Source of the DNA: Acinetobacter shaoyimingii | GTDB lineage: Bacteria > Pseudomonadota > Gammaproteobacteria > Pseudomonadales > Moraxellaceae | DNA: 64,000 nucleotides | Assembly (NCBI RefSeq): GCF_011578045.1 | Contig: NZ_CP049801.1 | Location: 2,046,001 to 2,110,000, forward strand | Direction of reading: 5' to 3' | Shown: positions 47,263-57,040 of the stretch, in pieces | Position numbering within the stretch: position 1 is the first letter of the stretch | How the letters are laid out: each line of letters opens with the position of its first letter | Program-made: the position numbers and the translations under genes | The notes under the pieces: generated by a model | The model's database searches: none | The model's input: only the letters and a program-made list of their open reading frames with translations | What the model was told of the DNA's origin: nothing

Positions 47263-47958
47263 ATGGCTAATATAAGCCCCCAAATACAGTATGAAACATT
47301 ACAACTTTTCCTAAACTCTATAGGTGCCTCTGATTTACCAGATCGCTTAACCGATCTTTTACTTCAATACAATTATGATCTCATCGACATCAATGGTTTT
47401 TTCCCAATCACTGTTCAAGATGCAGATGACAAAATCCATTCAGCGCAATTTATGATATTGGATGGTAAAAGTCATCATATGCAACATGACCTGCATATTT
47501 TACCATTTCACCAAAAAGGTACAGAAACCAGTCTAACCGATTCAAGCCAAAGTGCTTTGGAGCATGCAAGTCTTTTAGAATTGAATGAAGCGCTCAAAAG
47601 AGCAATTACAGATCACCCTCATGATCATTGTTATTTTCAACTCACTTTTAATTTAGACAATACCAAGAACAATCCGAATGATCATACACTTATGGTGTCT
47701 TTTCAGCAGATGACTGCTTATGCCCGAATTATTTATAGTCTGATGAACATCTCCTCTCCTCATGATCTTTTGACCGATCGATGGAAAAAAACGCCACTAA
47801 AAAAAATTCGTTCAAAGCTTTATCAATATGCGTTAGATCATGCTGAAATTTCAAAATTATGGGTGTGTATTATTTCAACATCGCTGTTTGTTTATTATGA
47901 AATAGAGGGGCATCAGAATGAACATATACATCAGCATAAAATGGAAAGTATTTTATAA
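47263..47958 (+). CDS. Hypothetical protein, possibly truncated by an in-frame stop
   Basis: 231 residues with no recognised domain, His-rich in places (HHMQHDLHILPFH, HPHDHCYF, HQNEHIHQHK). The stop TAA at 47956-47958 is followed in the same frame by 66 more open codons of protein-like sequence (47959-48159). The gene may once have been about 298 residues. A ribosome-site-like AGAG precedes the ATG. The function is unknown. Confidence 0.6.
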   Translation: MANISPQIQYETLQLFLNSIGASDLPDRLTDLLLQYNYDLIDINGFFPITVQDADDKIHSAQFMILDGKSHHMQHDLHILPFHQKGTETSLTDSSQSALEHASLLELNEALKRAITDHPHDHCYFQLTFNLDNTKNNPNDHTLMVSFQQMTAYARIIYSLMNISSPHDLLTDRWKKTPLKKIRSKLYQYALDHAEISKLWVCIISTSLFVYYEIEGHQNEHIHQHKMESIL

Positions 47959-48159
47959 CCCTATATTCATGATCCATTATTGTTTGTGATTTCCCCTATT
48001 ACTGAATGTTTTGACCTAGAAAGTCCAGAAGACCAAGAATGCTTAAAACACTACGCACTCTTGTACGATCGGTCAAAATGGCAATTTTGGCTAATCAACT
48101 GGTTCCGTATACATAAAGCCACCACCATTGTTGAAATTGAACGAACCCAAGCCGCCTAA
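47959..48159 (+). pseudogene. In-frame continuation of the preceding hypothetical gene
   Basis: Directly after the TAA the same frame stays open for 66 codons to TAA at 48157. It reads PYIHDPLLFVISPITECFD, LESPEDQECLKHYALLYDRS, KWQFWLINWFRIHKATTIVE, then a short tail. The composition is balanced and aromatic-rich like real protein and unlike AT-rich intergenic translation. It has no start codon or ribosome site of its own, so it is best read as the lost C-terminus. Confidence 0.5.
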
Positions 48160-48306
48160 TCTGCTGAATATTGCACCAGCTTGGTATTTTTTTTGTGGTA
48201 TATGTTCAAATCAAAAATGAAGTACTTTCTCTCAAAAAACCCCTTATGATAGAATTCGGTTTATTTTGATTCGGCACAACGCCAATCTACAAGGAGCATA
48301 TTTCGC

Positions 48307-49056
48307 ATGGCGGGTCATTCCAAGTGGGCTAATACTAAGCATCGTAAAGCAAAACAAGATGCGAGTCGCGCTAAAGTATTCACCAAATTTATTCGTGAGA
48401 TCGTTACTGCTGCTCGTTTAGGAGGGGGTGATGTTGCATCTAACCCACGCTTACGTGCTGTGGTTGAAAAAGCATTAGTAGCAAACATGACACGCGATAC
48501 GATCAACCGTGCAATTGCACGTGGTGTTGGCGGTGAAGAAAACGATGACTTAAAAGAAGTCACTTATGAAGGTTATGGTGTTGGTGGTGTTGCCGTTATT
48601 GTTGAAACAATGACAGACAACTTAAACCGTACTGTTCCAGATGTACGTCACTGCTTCTCTAAAACTGATGGTAACTTAGGGACTAATGGTTCGGTTGCGT
48701 TCTTGTTTACTAAGCGTGGTGAAATTACATTTGAAGATGTATCACTTGAAGACCAAATCATGGAAGTGGCGCTTGAAGCTGGTGCAGATGATATTGAAGT
48801 CGATGAAGATGAAATCTTAGTCATCACTTCACCTGAAGCTTTCGGCGCAGTTCAAGATGCATTAACCGCTGCAGGTCTAAAATCTGACAATGCTGAAGTG
48901 GTCATGAATCCATCGACAAAAGCAGAAATTACAGACATCGAACAAGGCAGAAAAATCATGAAAATGATTGATATGCTTGAAGACCTTGATGATGTTCAAA
49001 ATGTATATACCAACGTTGAATTTTCTGACGAAGTCTTAGCTGCTTTAGATGAATAA
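48307..49056 (+). CDS. yebC: YebC/PmpR-family protein
   Basis: 249 residues, normal length. The family opening is [20 protein letters not shown]. Other conserved stretches are [52 protein letters not shown] and [11 protein letters not shown]. YebC proteins are described both as transcription regulators and, more recently, as translation factors that help ribosomes through difficult sequences. An AAGGAG ribosome site precedes the ATG. It is not next to ruvC here, although the two genes are neighbours in many bacteria. Confidence 0.95.
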   Translation: MAGHSKWANTKHRKAKQDASRAKVFTKFIREIVTAARLGGGDVASNPRLRAVVEKALVANMTRDTINRAIARGVGGEENDDLKEVTYEGYGVGGVAVIVETMTDNLNRTVPDVRHCFSKTDGNLGTNGSVAFLFTKRGEITFEDVSLEDQIMEVALEAGADDIEVDEDEILVITSPEAFGAVQDALTAAGLKSDNAEVVMNPSTKAEITDIEQGRKIMKMIDMLEDLDDVQNVYTNVEFSDEVLAALDE

Positions 49057-49069
49057 AATATTCTGACTT

Positions 49070-49097
49070 AAAAAACGCACCACATGGTGCGTTTTTT
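49070..49097. terminator. Bidirectional terminator after yebC
   Basis: Stem ACGCACC/GGTGCGT with ACAT loop, flanked by A6 and T6. It lies between yebC and the convergent Lrp-type gene. Confidence 0.88.
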
Positions 49098-49146
49098 ATT
49101 TATTCAAACAATGATGTATGTAAGAAGCTGAATGTAATTAAAAAAA

Positions 49147-49695
49147 TTAAACTCTGCTCAACAAACCACTACAGTTAAACACCTTATATTCTTTAATCAC
49201 AAAACTAGAATGTAGCGCCACGACAAATTCAATTTTACCTATGCGTTTAAGTAAAATTTCACTGTAATTTTCCATATCTCGTGCGACCACTTCCACAATA
49301 AAATCTGCCGACTGCCCTGTCACCAAAAAAGCATTAATCACTTCTGGAATGCTTTCAAGCTCTTCTAAAAATTTGGCAAAAGTGTCTGTATCATGCTTAC
49401 TTAAAGAAACTTGCAGCAATACATGTAGGCTAAATCCCAATTTTTGATAATTAATATCACGCTTTAAATTGGTCATGATATTGGTTTCAATAAGATGTTT
49501 GATCCGACGATGTACAGAACTCACAGACAAGCTAATCCGTTCAGACAGTTCATTCAGGTTTAAATCTTCGTGGGTCAATATTTCAAGAATTTGTTTATCG
49601 TAACGATCAAGTTCCATCACAGGCTCCAATAGGTCATTGTATTTACTTGGATGATGAAACATAGATGATGAAGTTTGATCTTCAAATGCATTCAA
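49147..49695 (-). CDS. Lrp/AsnC-family transcriptional regulator
   Basis: 182 residues. The N-terminal helix-turn-helix (LDRYDKQILEILTHEDLNLN, then ELSERISLSVSSVHRRIKHL) is followed by the RAM ligand-binding domain (VTGQSADFIVEVVARDMENY, then ILLKRIGKI). The family usually starts near the MELDRYDKQ methionine, so the first 26 residues may be untranslated. Members respond to amino acids and often control a neighbouring gene; no obvious partner is adjacent. Confidence 0.88.
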   Translation of the reverse strand: MNAFEDQTSSSMFHHPSKYNDLLEPVMELDRYDKQILEILTHEDLNLNELSERISLSVSSVHRRIKHLIETNIMTNLKRDINYQKLGFSLHVLLQVSLSKHDTDTFAKFLEELESIPEVINAFLVTGQSADFIVEVVARDMENYSEILLKRIGKIEFVVALHSSFVIKEYKVFNCSGLLSRV

Positions 49696-50249
49696 CTAAA
49701 TCAAAAACAGTCAAATACGTTATTGTATTTTTAGGGTCAGGGGAAAACTTTACGTTTACTCCAACAACTATACGTTTATAACCTATAGCATATGCCTATA
49801 AACTTATGGTCTATAGCGTCCAAAGCCGAATTGAGATCTTGTGGATATATGAACATATTGTCTCCCAAAAACATGTTCAAAACTCGCTTCGATCCCCTTC
49901 TCACCCTTGGACATAAGGTTAGCAACATCCGTTGTATATTATTTCTCTAAAATGCAATAATTTCTAGTCAATCTTATGATTATTTTTCACTAACTAGCAT
50001 TTTGACGATATATTTTCCCAAATAAGAATATTTATTGAATTTTAATTGCAAATAATAAAGAAACCACGCAAGTTTTTTCTTTAGTTAAAATCAAAGTATT
50101 TATCCTTTTTTAGATGTAGCAACAACATACTAAACAGTGTTCAGGAGAACATTTTAATAAATAAAAAAGATCTGAAAAAATACATATGCAATTTAAAAAT
50201 GTGTCAAAGATTAATCAGACTTTCTATGCACACGCAATGCGGAGTGATT
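49696..50249. other. AT-rich intergenic region
   Basis: About 550 bases without a supported gene. A near-palindromic TATAGCATATGCCTATA lies near 49784-49800, about 100 bases upstream of the Lrp-type gene, and could be an operator for it. That is conjecture. No RNA gene is seen. Confidence 0.4.
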
Positions 50250-51014
50250 TTAGATACCACGCCAATCGACTCGAGCATTTCTTTCATTGGCATAGATACG
50301 TTTAATATATTGCCCAAGGGGTAAATCCAATAATTGCATTTTATATTCTTGGTATTCTGTCTCGTGCGTAGCATCGATATCACGCTCCCAAGGCGTGCCT
50401 TCAATTTCTAAAAGTGGTGCTAACATTGAGCAAACCGCAATATCTGCAAGTCCCAAACGATCACCAACCAAATAACGACCGCCATTTTCAATCAGGCGCT
50501 GATTTAAATCAGCAACGATTTCATCCATTTTCGTTTTGGCTTCACTGACTTTTTCCGAATCCAACTTGTAGCCCTTCGCCACCAAATTTTTAATGATCGG
50601 TTTGGAGAAACGTTGAAATTTACGTAAATAACCCTTTTCACCAATCATAATTTCCAGCGGTTCATCACTCACTGTGAATGTATGTGCAAGTCCCCAACGG
50701 CGTACATAGCGTCCGAGTTCATTGCATATTTGATTGATGTCTAAGGCTTGTTGACGCAATTTTGGATCAAATCTGAGTAAGGCGTGCTCAGGATATGTAT
50801 CATCTAAATACAATGCAATTTGCGTTGAATCTGCAATCCAGCGGTCATTATCTTTTAAAATAGGAAGTGTATTTTGACCTGTTTTTAATTGTGCAAATGC
50901 CCGATGCACACCCGGAATTAAATTATGCGCCACAAAATCAAGCTCTTTGTGGTCCAATAACCAGCGGGCTTTCTCACAAAAATGTGATAGAGGAAACTGG
51001 TAAAGTAATCGCAT
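50250..51014 (-). CDS. Glutathione S-transferase family protein
   Basis: 254 residues. The N-terminal thioredoxin-like domain begins MRLLYQFPLSHFCEKARWLL, with the SHFCEKARW active-site segment. The TLPILKDNDRWIADSTQIA stretch holds the cis-Pro and glutathione-binding Asp-Ser. The all-helical C-terminal domain contains GGRYLVGDRLGLADIAVCSM. The substrate is unknown. It is divergent from the sulfur operon, which might suggest detoxification of organosulfur or electrophilic compounds, but that is only a guess. Confidence 0.85.
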   Translation of the reverse strand: MRLLYQFPLSHFCEKARWLLDHKELDFVAHNLIPGVHRAFAQLKTGQNTLPILKDNDRWIADSTQIALYLDDTYPEHALLRFDPKLRQQALDINQICNELGRYVRRWGLAHTFTVSDEPLEIMIGEKGYLRKFQRFSKPIIKNLVAKGYKLDSEKVSEAKTKMDEIVADLNQRLIENGGRYLVGDRLGLADIAVCSMLAPLLEIEGTPWERDIDATHETEYQEYKMQLLDLPLGQYIKRIYANERNARVDWRGI

Positions 51015-51389
51015 AAAATCTCCCGATAAGTTTTTGATTTAAAATACAACAAATTGATCTAGCTGTGTACTTTAGAGAGCCAATATTAAAAAGGCAATGA
51101 ACTTTTTGTTCAATTTTTCACACAAAATGCGCAAGCCATTATAGAAATACTTATTTAAGATTATATATTTTCAGCAGTAGCTTATCTTTTTTAAAAATAT
51201 AGCAAAGCAATTATAAAACTCCAATTGAGTTGTGGTTGTATTTTATTATTTTAATTCAATTGCTTAGTATATTACATTTAAAACCAAACTTAGCAGATTA
51301 AATCTTAAACATTTTTTTTGCATTGTACATCTTTATCTTTCATTTAAATTTTTATAGTGACAGCGTTAGCGTGATACATAGATTTAACC
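51015..51389. other. Divergent promoter region of the GST gene and the sulfur operon
   Basis: 375 AT-rich bases expected to hold both promoters. I looked for a -24/-12 sigma-54 element, as known for Pseudomonas sfn genes, and did not find a convincing GG-N10-GC. Confidence 0.4.
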
Positions 51390-52604
51390 ATGGGTATTAT
51401 CATGTCTCGCTTAATCACTGAATCTGTTCATATTATTGAAAATGATCAAGATGCAATAAATGCAGCCTACCAGGTTGCAGATTTTGCACTAGAAGGTCGT
51501 AACCAACGCGATCAAAATCGCAGTCTGCCCTTTGCAGAAGTCGATTTATTCAGTCAAAAAGGCTTAGGTGGTATTCGTATTCCGAAACAATACGGCGGCG
51601 CCTATGTATCCAATAAAACCCTTGCGCACGTGTTTCGTATTATCAACAAAGCGGATTCAAGCTTGGGGCAAATTCCGCAGAACCAAATTGCACTTTTAAA
51701 TATGATTCAGATCATGGGCACCGAACAACAAAAGCAATTTATTTTTAATGAAATTTTAAACGGTAAACGTCTTGCCAATGGTGGTCCTGAACGCAATACC
51801 AAAGACACCAAAACTTTAGCGACCACACTCACAATTGAAAATAATCGTCACTATGTTGATGGTGAAAAGTTCTATTCAACTGGCAGTTCATTCGCTCATT
51901 GGCTGGCGATTAAAGCGGTACATCCAGAAGGTCATGTGGTGCTGACATTGGTCGATCGTCATGCAGCTGGCGTTGAAGTCATCGATGATTGGGATGGTTT
52001 TGGACAACGTACAACATCAAGTGGCACAGTCAAACTGAATCATGTCGAAATTGATCCATTTTTAATATTTGATGAACGCTTATTGGCAAATCAAACCAAT
52101 TACCGTGGTGCGTTTTCTCAGCTCATGCAAGTGGCGATTGATATTGGTATTGCTGAAGCAGCTTTTCAAGATACCTTATCTGCTGTACACAAAGCCCGCC
52201 CGATTATCGATGCGCAAATCGATAAAGCCAGTGATGAACCTTACACTTTACAAGAGATTGGTAAATCAAATGTGTTACTCGATGCTGCCATTTTACTCCT
52301 CGATGAAGCTGCTGAATATTTAGATGAATTAGATCAACTGGAAGATGTCAGCGATGAACAAGCGGCCAAAGCATCGATTTTAGTGGCTGAAGCCAAAGTC
52401 TATGCCAATGATGCTGCTTTAGAGATTTCAGAAAAACTGCTTGAGTTAGGCGGTAGTCGTTCCAGCCTCAGTATCCATAATCTAGATCAGCATTGGCGCA
52501 ATGCTCGTGTACACACCTTACACGACCCTGTGCGTTGGAAATTTCACATTTTGGGGGATTACTACCTCAATCATAAATTTCCTGCTCGTCATGCATGGGT
52601 TTAA
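51390..52604 (+). CDS. SfnB-like acyl-CoA dehydrogenase-family flavoprotein (copy 1)
   Basis: 404 residues from ATG 51390; a second in-frame ATG at 51402 is equally possible and neither has a good ribosome site. The acyl-CoA dehydrogenase fold is seen in GIRIPKQYGGAYVSNKTLA, GQIPQNQIALLN, GEKFYSTGSSFAHWLA and GFGQRTTSSGTVKLNHVEI. The end HWRNARVHTLHDPVRWKF is typical of the DszC/SfnB group of FMN-dependent monooxygenases that work on organosulfur compounds. First gene of a seven-gene operon and a clear paralogue of the next gene. Confidence 0.85.
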   Translation: MGIIMSRLITESVHIIENDQDAINAAYQVADFALEGRNQRDQNRSLPFAEVDLFSQKGLGGIRIPKQYGGAYVSNKTLAHVFRIINKADSSLGQIPQNQIALLNMIQIMGTEQQKQFIFNEILNGKRLANGGPERNTKDTKTLATTLTIENNRHYVDGEKFYSTGSSFAHWLAIKAVHPEGHVVLTLVDRHAAGVEVIDDWDGFGQRTTSSGTVKLNHVEIDPFLIFDERLLANQTNYRGAFSQLMQVAIDIGIAEAAFQDTLSAVHKARPIIDAQIDKASDEPYTLQEIGKSNVLLDAAILLLDEAAEYLDELDQLEDVSDEQAAKASILVAEAKVYANDAALEISEKLLELGGSRSSLSIHNLDQHWRNARVHTLHDPVRWKFHILGDYYLNHKFPARHAWV

Positions 52605-52615
52605 GGAGAATAATC

Positions 52616-53851
52616 ATGACTTCCTATTTAGATCTTCAAGCATCAAAAGCTCATCAAACTTCATTTAATCTTGCAAAAGCACATATTATTCAGTCCGATG
52701 AAGAAGCCTTAGAAATAGCTCAAGCTCTGGCTGAACAGTTTAAAGCGGAAGCAATCAAACGTGATGCAGAACGGGTTTTACCTTTCGATGAAATTGAAGC
52801 CTATAGCCAATCAGGACTTTGGGCAATTACTGTACCTCGGCAATACGGTGGTGCAGAAGTATCAAGTTTAACTGTTGCAAAAATCATTGCCCTGATGAGT
52901 GGTGTCGACGGATCAATTGGGCAAATTCCGCAAAACCATTTCTATGCCTTAGAAGTGCTACGTAATACAGGCTCTGAATCTCAAAAACAACATCTATATG
53001 CAGAAGTATTAAAAGGCGCGCGCTTTGGTAATGCCTTGGCAGAATTCAAAACTAAAAATTCAACTCAGAAACATACCCTACTCAGTAAAAATGAACAGGG
53101 CTATGTGGTCAATGGTGAAAAATTTTATTGCACAGGCAGTTTGTTTGCACATCGCATTCCAACCCTAGTCAAAGACGAGCAAAATCGTGAGTTTTTGGTG
53201 TTTATTCCGAGAGAATCAGAAGGCTTAGAAGTGGTAGATGACTGGTCTGGTTTTGGACAAAAAACCACGGGTAGCGGCACGGTTAAATTCAATCAGGTTC
53301 AAGTTGCTGAAGACGATATTATTCCTTTCGATAAGGCATTTTCCGAACCTACGCTGGTGGGACCATTTGCACAAATCATGCATGCAGCGATTGAAGTCGG
53401 TATTGCACGTGCAGCATTTGAAGAAACCTTAGTTCGGATTCGTCAGGCTCGTCCTTGGATTGATTCGGGTGTCGATCATGCCACCCAAGATCCATTAACC
53501 ATTTATGAATTGGGTCGAATTGGTGCAGATGTTCGTGCCAGTGAAGTATTACTTAAACAAGCAGCACGCTCTATTGATACAGCCAAACCTACACCAAATG
53601 CTGAAAATATTGCACGTGCATCCATTGATGTCGCAAAAGTTCGTGCCCATAGCACACAGACCGCTTTAAAGGCATCTTCAAAGTTGATTGAACTGGCGGG
53701 TAGCCGTGGCAGTCAACGCCGTGATGGTCTAGACCGTTTTTGGCGTAATGCCCGTGTGCATACCCTGCATGATGCTTCTCGCTGGAAATATTACTTCATT
53801 GGGAATTACGTATTGAACGGCACATTGCCTCCACGCCGAGGGACTTTGTAA
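52616..53851 (+). CDS. SfnB-like acyl-CoA dehydrogenase-family flavoprotein (copy 2)
   Basis: 411 residues. The start ATG at 52616 has AAGGAG six to eight bases upstream; an earlier in-frame ATG overlaps the preceding gene. It shares motifs with copy 1: TVPRQYGGAEVSSLTVAKI, GQIPQNHFYALEVL, GEKFYCTGSLFAHR, GFGQKTTGSGTVKFNQVQV and FWRNARVHTLHDASRWKY. These enzymes need reduced flavin from a separate reductase, which is not in the window. The stop overlaps the next start (TAATG). Confidence 0.87.
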   Translation: MTSYLDLQASKAHQTSFNLAKAHIIQSDEEALEIAQALAEQFKAEAIKRDAERVLPFDEIEAYSQSGLWAITVPRQYGGAEVSSLTVAKIIALMSGVDGSIGQIPQNHFYALEVLRNTGSESQKQHLYAEVLKGARFGNALAEFKTKNSTQKHTLLSKNEQGYVVNGEKFYCTGSLFAHRIPTLVKDEQNREFLVFIPRESEGLEVVDDWSGFGQKTTGSGTVKFNQVQVAEDDIIPFDKAFSEPTLVGPFAQIMHAAIEVGIARAAFEETLVRIRQARPWIDSGVDHATQDPLTIYELGRIGADVRASEVLLKQAARSIDTAKPTPNAENIARASIDVAKVRAHSTQTALKASSKLIELAGSRGSQRRDGLDRFWRNARVHTLHDASRWKYYFIGNYVLNGTLPPRRGTL

Positions 53852-55266
53852 TGTCGAATCTAAACCCAACACCCAAGAAGATCTTACTCAATGCTTTTGA
53901 CATGAACTGTGTCGGGCATATCAATCATGGTTTATGGACACATCCACGAGATGAATCGCACCGTTTTAATGAGCTGAGCTACTGGACAGATTTAGCCAAA
54001 ACGCTTGAAGATGGTTTGTTTGATGGATTATTCATTGCAGATATTACTGGGGTTTATGACGTCTATCAAAACAATATTGATCTCACTTTAAAAGAATCAA
54101 TCCAACTGCCTAGCCATGATCCGAGTACTTTAGTTTCAGCCATGGCTGCCGTAACCCAGAATTTGGGATTTGGTATCACGGTCAATTTAAGCTATGAATC
54201 GCCTTATCAATTTGCTCGACGTTTTGCGAGTCTCGATCATTTGACTCAAGGTCGCATTGGTTGGAATATTGTGACGGGTTATTTAGATAGCGCACAACGA
54301 CTTATTGGGCAAAGTGGCTTAAAAGATCATGACCTTCGCTATATACAAGCCGAAGAATTCTTAACACTTTGCTATAAGTTTTGGGAAGGTTCTTGGGAAA
54401 ATGATGCGATTTTAAAAGACAAGAAAAATCGTATTTTTACTGATCCTACTAAAGTGCACCAAGTTCAACACAACGGTCAGTTTTATCAAAGCCAAGGTGT
54501 GTTTCAAGTTTCACCATCGGTACAACGTACCCCTGTTCTCTTTCAGGCAGGTGCTTCACCTCGTGGTCTTGCTTTTGCGACAGGTCATGCAGAAGGCATT
54601 TTCATTGGTGGCGACCAACCTGAAAAAATTAAGAAGCAAGTTGATCAAATTCGTCAATTGGCAAAAGAACAAGGGCGCAATCCTGATGACATCAAAATCT
54701 TTGTTGGTATTACTGTTGTTACAGATGCAACCGATAAGTTAGCGCAAGAAAAATTGGCTGAATATCAGCGTTACGCAAGTCCTGAAGCAGGACTCGCTCA
54801 TTACTCGAGCTCTGTGGGAATTGACCTTGCAAAATTTGCAGATGATGAAGCCATTCCCTACCAAAAAACCAATAGCATTGCTTCAGTGAATAACAAATTC
54901 AAAGAGCAAAAAATCACACGCAATGATTTAAAAGCACAACACAGTTTAGGTGGTCGCTATCCGCTGATTGTTGGTAGTGGAACAACTGTAGCTGAAAAAC
55001 TGATTCAGTTGATTGATGAAACAGGTATAGATGGTTTCAATTTGACCCGCACAGTTGCCCCAGAATCGCATCATGATTTTATTCGTTTTGTTATTCCAGA
55101 GTTGCAACAGCGAGGTCGTTTTAAAACTCAATATGAACACGGAAGCTTACGTCATAAATTAATTAATCATGGCGATCGACTCCCTAAAAATCATCCAGTC
55201 GAACAATTCCGATGTCCATCATCAACAGGATTATTACGACAAACTGTACAGACTGAATCTGCGTAG
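53851..55266 (+). CDS. LLM-class flavin monooxygenase (NtaA/SnaA/DszA/SoxA family)
   Basis: 471 residues. The bacterial luciferase-like fold of the NtaA/DszA branch opens with KKILLNAFDMNCVGHINHGL and continues with WTDLAKTLEDGLFDGLFIAD, PSTLVSAMAAVTQNLGFG, GRIGWNIVTGYLDSAQR, LFQAGASPRGLAFA and GTTVAEKLIQLIDETGIDGF. Relatives oxidise sulfones, sulfonates or nitrilotriacetate with FMNH2. Placement with two SfnB-like proteins and a Met-type importer points to scavenging sulfur from organosulfur compounds. The substrate is unknown. Confidence 0.9.
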   Translation: MSNLNPTPKKILLNAFDMNCVGHINHGLWTHPRDESHRFNELSYWTDLAKTLEDGLFDGLFIADITGVYDVYQNNIDLTLKESIQLPSHDPSTLVSAMAAVTQNLGFGITVNLSYESPYQFARRFASLDHLTQGRIGWNIVTGYLDSAQRLIGQSGLKDHDLRYIQAEEFLTLCYKFWEGSWENDAILKDKKNRIFTDPTKVHQVQHNGQFYQSQGVFQVSPSVQRTPVLFQAGASPRGLAFATGHAEGIFIGGDQPEKIKKQVDQIRQLAKEQGRNPDDIKIFVGITVVTDATDKLAQEKLAEYQRYASPEAGLAHYSSSVGIDLAKFADDEAIPYQKTNSIASVNNKFKEQKITRNDLKAQHSLGGRYPLIVGSGTTVAEKLIQLIDETGIDGFNLTRTVAPESHHDFIRFVIPELQQRGRFKTQYEHGSLRHKLINHGDRLPKNHPVEQFRCPSSTGLLRQTVQTESA

Positions 55267-55322
55267 ACATAAATCAAAACGTATTGAATGACATATTAAG
55301 CTTAAACATTTTGAGGTGCATC

Positions 55323-56165
55323 ATGGCACAAATATCGAAAACAAAATTTGCAATTTTCGGGGTAATTTTCGCCTTTTTTCTTGTGGGGATTGTGGCGTGT
55401 TCACAAAATAAAAAAAATGAGGTGGGAGAACTTGTGATTGGCACCAGTCCGTCATTTGCAACACCATTACAAGTGGCTGTTGAAGAGGCAAAAAAGCAAG
55501 GGATTCAGGTTAAATTGGTGGAATTTTCAGATTGGAATACACCGAATATTACCTTGAACCACGGCGATATTGATGCCAACTATTTTCAGCATCAACCCTT
55601 CTTAAACAATGTGTTAAAAGAAACAGGATTCAAGCTGAAATCATTAGGTACAGGCATTGCCACTCATGTTGGTTTATATTCTTTGAAATATAAATCTTTA
55701 AATGATGTGCCTGAAAATGCACGTGTCGTTATTCCAAATGACCCTGTGAATCAAGGGCGTGCTTTATTGTTATTACAACAAGCAAAACTGATTACACTAA
55801 AAGATTCGAATAATCATTTGTCTAAAATCAGTGATATTTCTAGCAATCCTAAACACTTCAAATTCATTGAGGTTGAAGGACCGCAAACTGCACGTGCTGT
55901 AGATGATGCAGATTTAGTCTTTAGCTACCCACATTATTTACGTTTGGCGAAGACTATAGATCCAAATGATGCTTTAGTTTTTGATGACAATACCAACACA
56001 CGTTATGCCATTTTATTTGTGGTTCGTGATGATTATGAAACAAAGTCGCCTGAACGTGCAGAACAACTGAAGAAATTTATCCAGATCTATCAAACTTCGC
56101 CTGCTGTGAAAAAAGCGATTGATAATGATGTGGGTGACAAACTTTGGTTTGCGGACTGGAAATAA
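55323..56165 (+). CDS. metQ: MetQ-like substrate-binding lipoprotein
   Basis: 280 residues, starting at the ATG at 55323 behind GAGGTG. The N-terminus is a lipoprotein signal (FGVIFAFFLVGIVAC, lipid on Cys in IVACSQ). The NlpA/MetQ family body contains VKLVEFSDWNTPNITLNHGD, IDANYFQHQPFLNN, VVIPNDPVNQGRALLLLQQA and VEGPQTARAVDDADLVF. MetQ proteins bind methionine or related sulfur compounds for MetNI. In this operon the ligand may be another organosulfur compound. Confidence 0.92.
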   Translation: MAQISKTKFAIFGVIFAFFLVGIVACSQNKKNEVGELVIGTSPSFATPLQVAVEEAKKQGIQVKLVEFSDWNTPNITLNHGDIDANYFQHQPFLNNVLKETGFKLKSLGTGIATHVGLYSLKYKSLNDVPENARVVIPNDPVNQGRALLLLQQAKLITLKDSNNHLSKISDISSNPKHFKFIEVEGPQTARAVDDADLVFSYPHYLRLAKTIDPNDALVFDDNTNTRYAILFVVRDDYETKSPERAEQLKKFIQIYQTSPAVKKAIDNDVGDKLWFADWK

Positions 56166-56177
56166 GGAGTTACTCAT

Positions 56178-57029
56178 ATGACTCAGCAATCAACTGCAAG
56201 CCAAAATCAAAAGCGTAAGCTTTGGATCATTATCGCCTCTGTGATTGTAGTCGTTGCAGCTTTAGCAATTTACAAATACATTCATAAACAAAATCAGGAT
56301 GATGTGCTCACTATTGGCATAAATACACCTACAGCAAAAACCATGGGAATTGCAGTAGAAGAAGCGAAAAAACAAGGGATCAATGTCAAGTTGGTGGAAT
56401 TTTCAGATTGGAACACCCCTAACATCACTTTAGAGCATGGTGATATTGATGCGAACTATTTTCAACATCGTCCATATTTAGACAATACCACTAAAGAACG
56501 TGGTTATAAGTTTAAGATTGCGGGTGAAGGCTCTTCTACACATGTGGGACTATATTCAAAAAAATATAAATCTTTAAATGATTTACCTCAAAATGCGAAA
56601 GCAGTCGTTCCCAATGACCCTGTCAATCAAGGTCGTGCATTATTGCTCTTTCAACAAGCCAAGTTAATTACATTAAAAGATCCAGACAACTATCTTTCGA
56701 GTTTGAAAGATATTCAATCCAATCCTAAAAACCTGCAATTTATTGAAGTTGAAGGTCCACAAACTGCACGTGCCCTTTCAGACGCTGATGTCGCTTTTGG
56801 ATACCCAAATTATTTAATTCTAGCGAAAAACCACGATCCTCATGATGCTTTGATTTTTGATCCTGCAACGGGTAATCGCTATGCCTTGTTATTTATCACT
56901 CGTGATAATTATGTCGATAAAAATCAAAAACTTGAGAAATTCATTCACATCTTCCAAACATCAGCAAAAGTCAGAGCATCAATTGATGAAGACTCAGGCC
57001 ATGATCTTTGGTATGCGAGCTGGAAATAA
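56178..57029 (+). CDS. metQ: MetQ-like binding protein, membrane-anchored paralogue
   Basis: 283 residues, strongly similar to the preceding protein (VKLVEFSDWNTPNITLEHGD, IDANYFQHRPYLDN, VPNDPVNQGRALLLFQQA, VEGPQTARALSDADVAF). It differs at the N-terminus: a plain hydrophobic helix (LWIIIASVIVVVAALAIY) after KRK and no lipobox Cys, so it should stay as an uncleaved inner-membrane anchor. Its start has AAGGAG upstream. Two binding proteins feeding one transporter suggest two ligands. Confidence 0.9.
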   Translation: MTQQSTASQNQKRKLWIIIASVIVVVAALAIYKYIHKQNQDDVLTIGINTPTAKTMGIAVEEAKKQGINVKLVEFSDWNTPNITLEHGDIDANYFQHRPYLDNTTKERGYKFKIAGEGSSTHVGLYSKKYKSLNDLPQNAKAVVPNDPVNQGRALLLFQQAKLITLKDPDNYLSSLKDIQSNPKNLQFIEVEGPQTARALSDADVAFGYPNYLILAKNHDPHDALIFDPATGNRYALLFITRDNYVDKNQKLEKFIHIFQTSAKVRASIDEDSGHDLWYASWK

Positions 57030-57040
57030 GGAGTATGAAG

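Noticed and set aside
51015..51389. Sigma-54 promoter for the sulfur operon
   Set aside because: I found no GG-N10-GC element of acceptable quality; only a TTGCA half-match near 51318.
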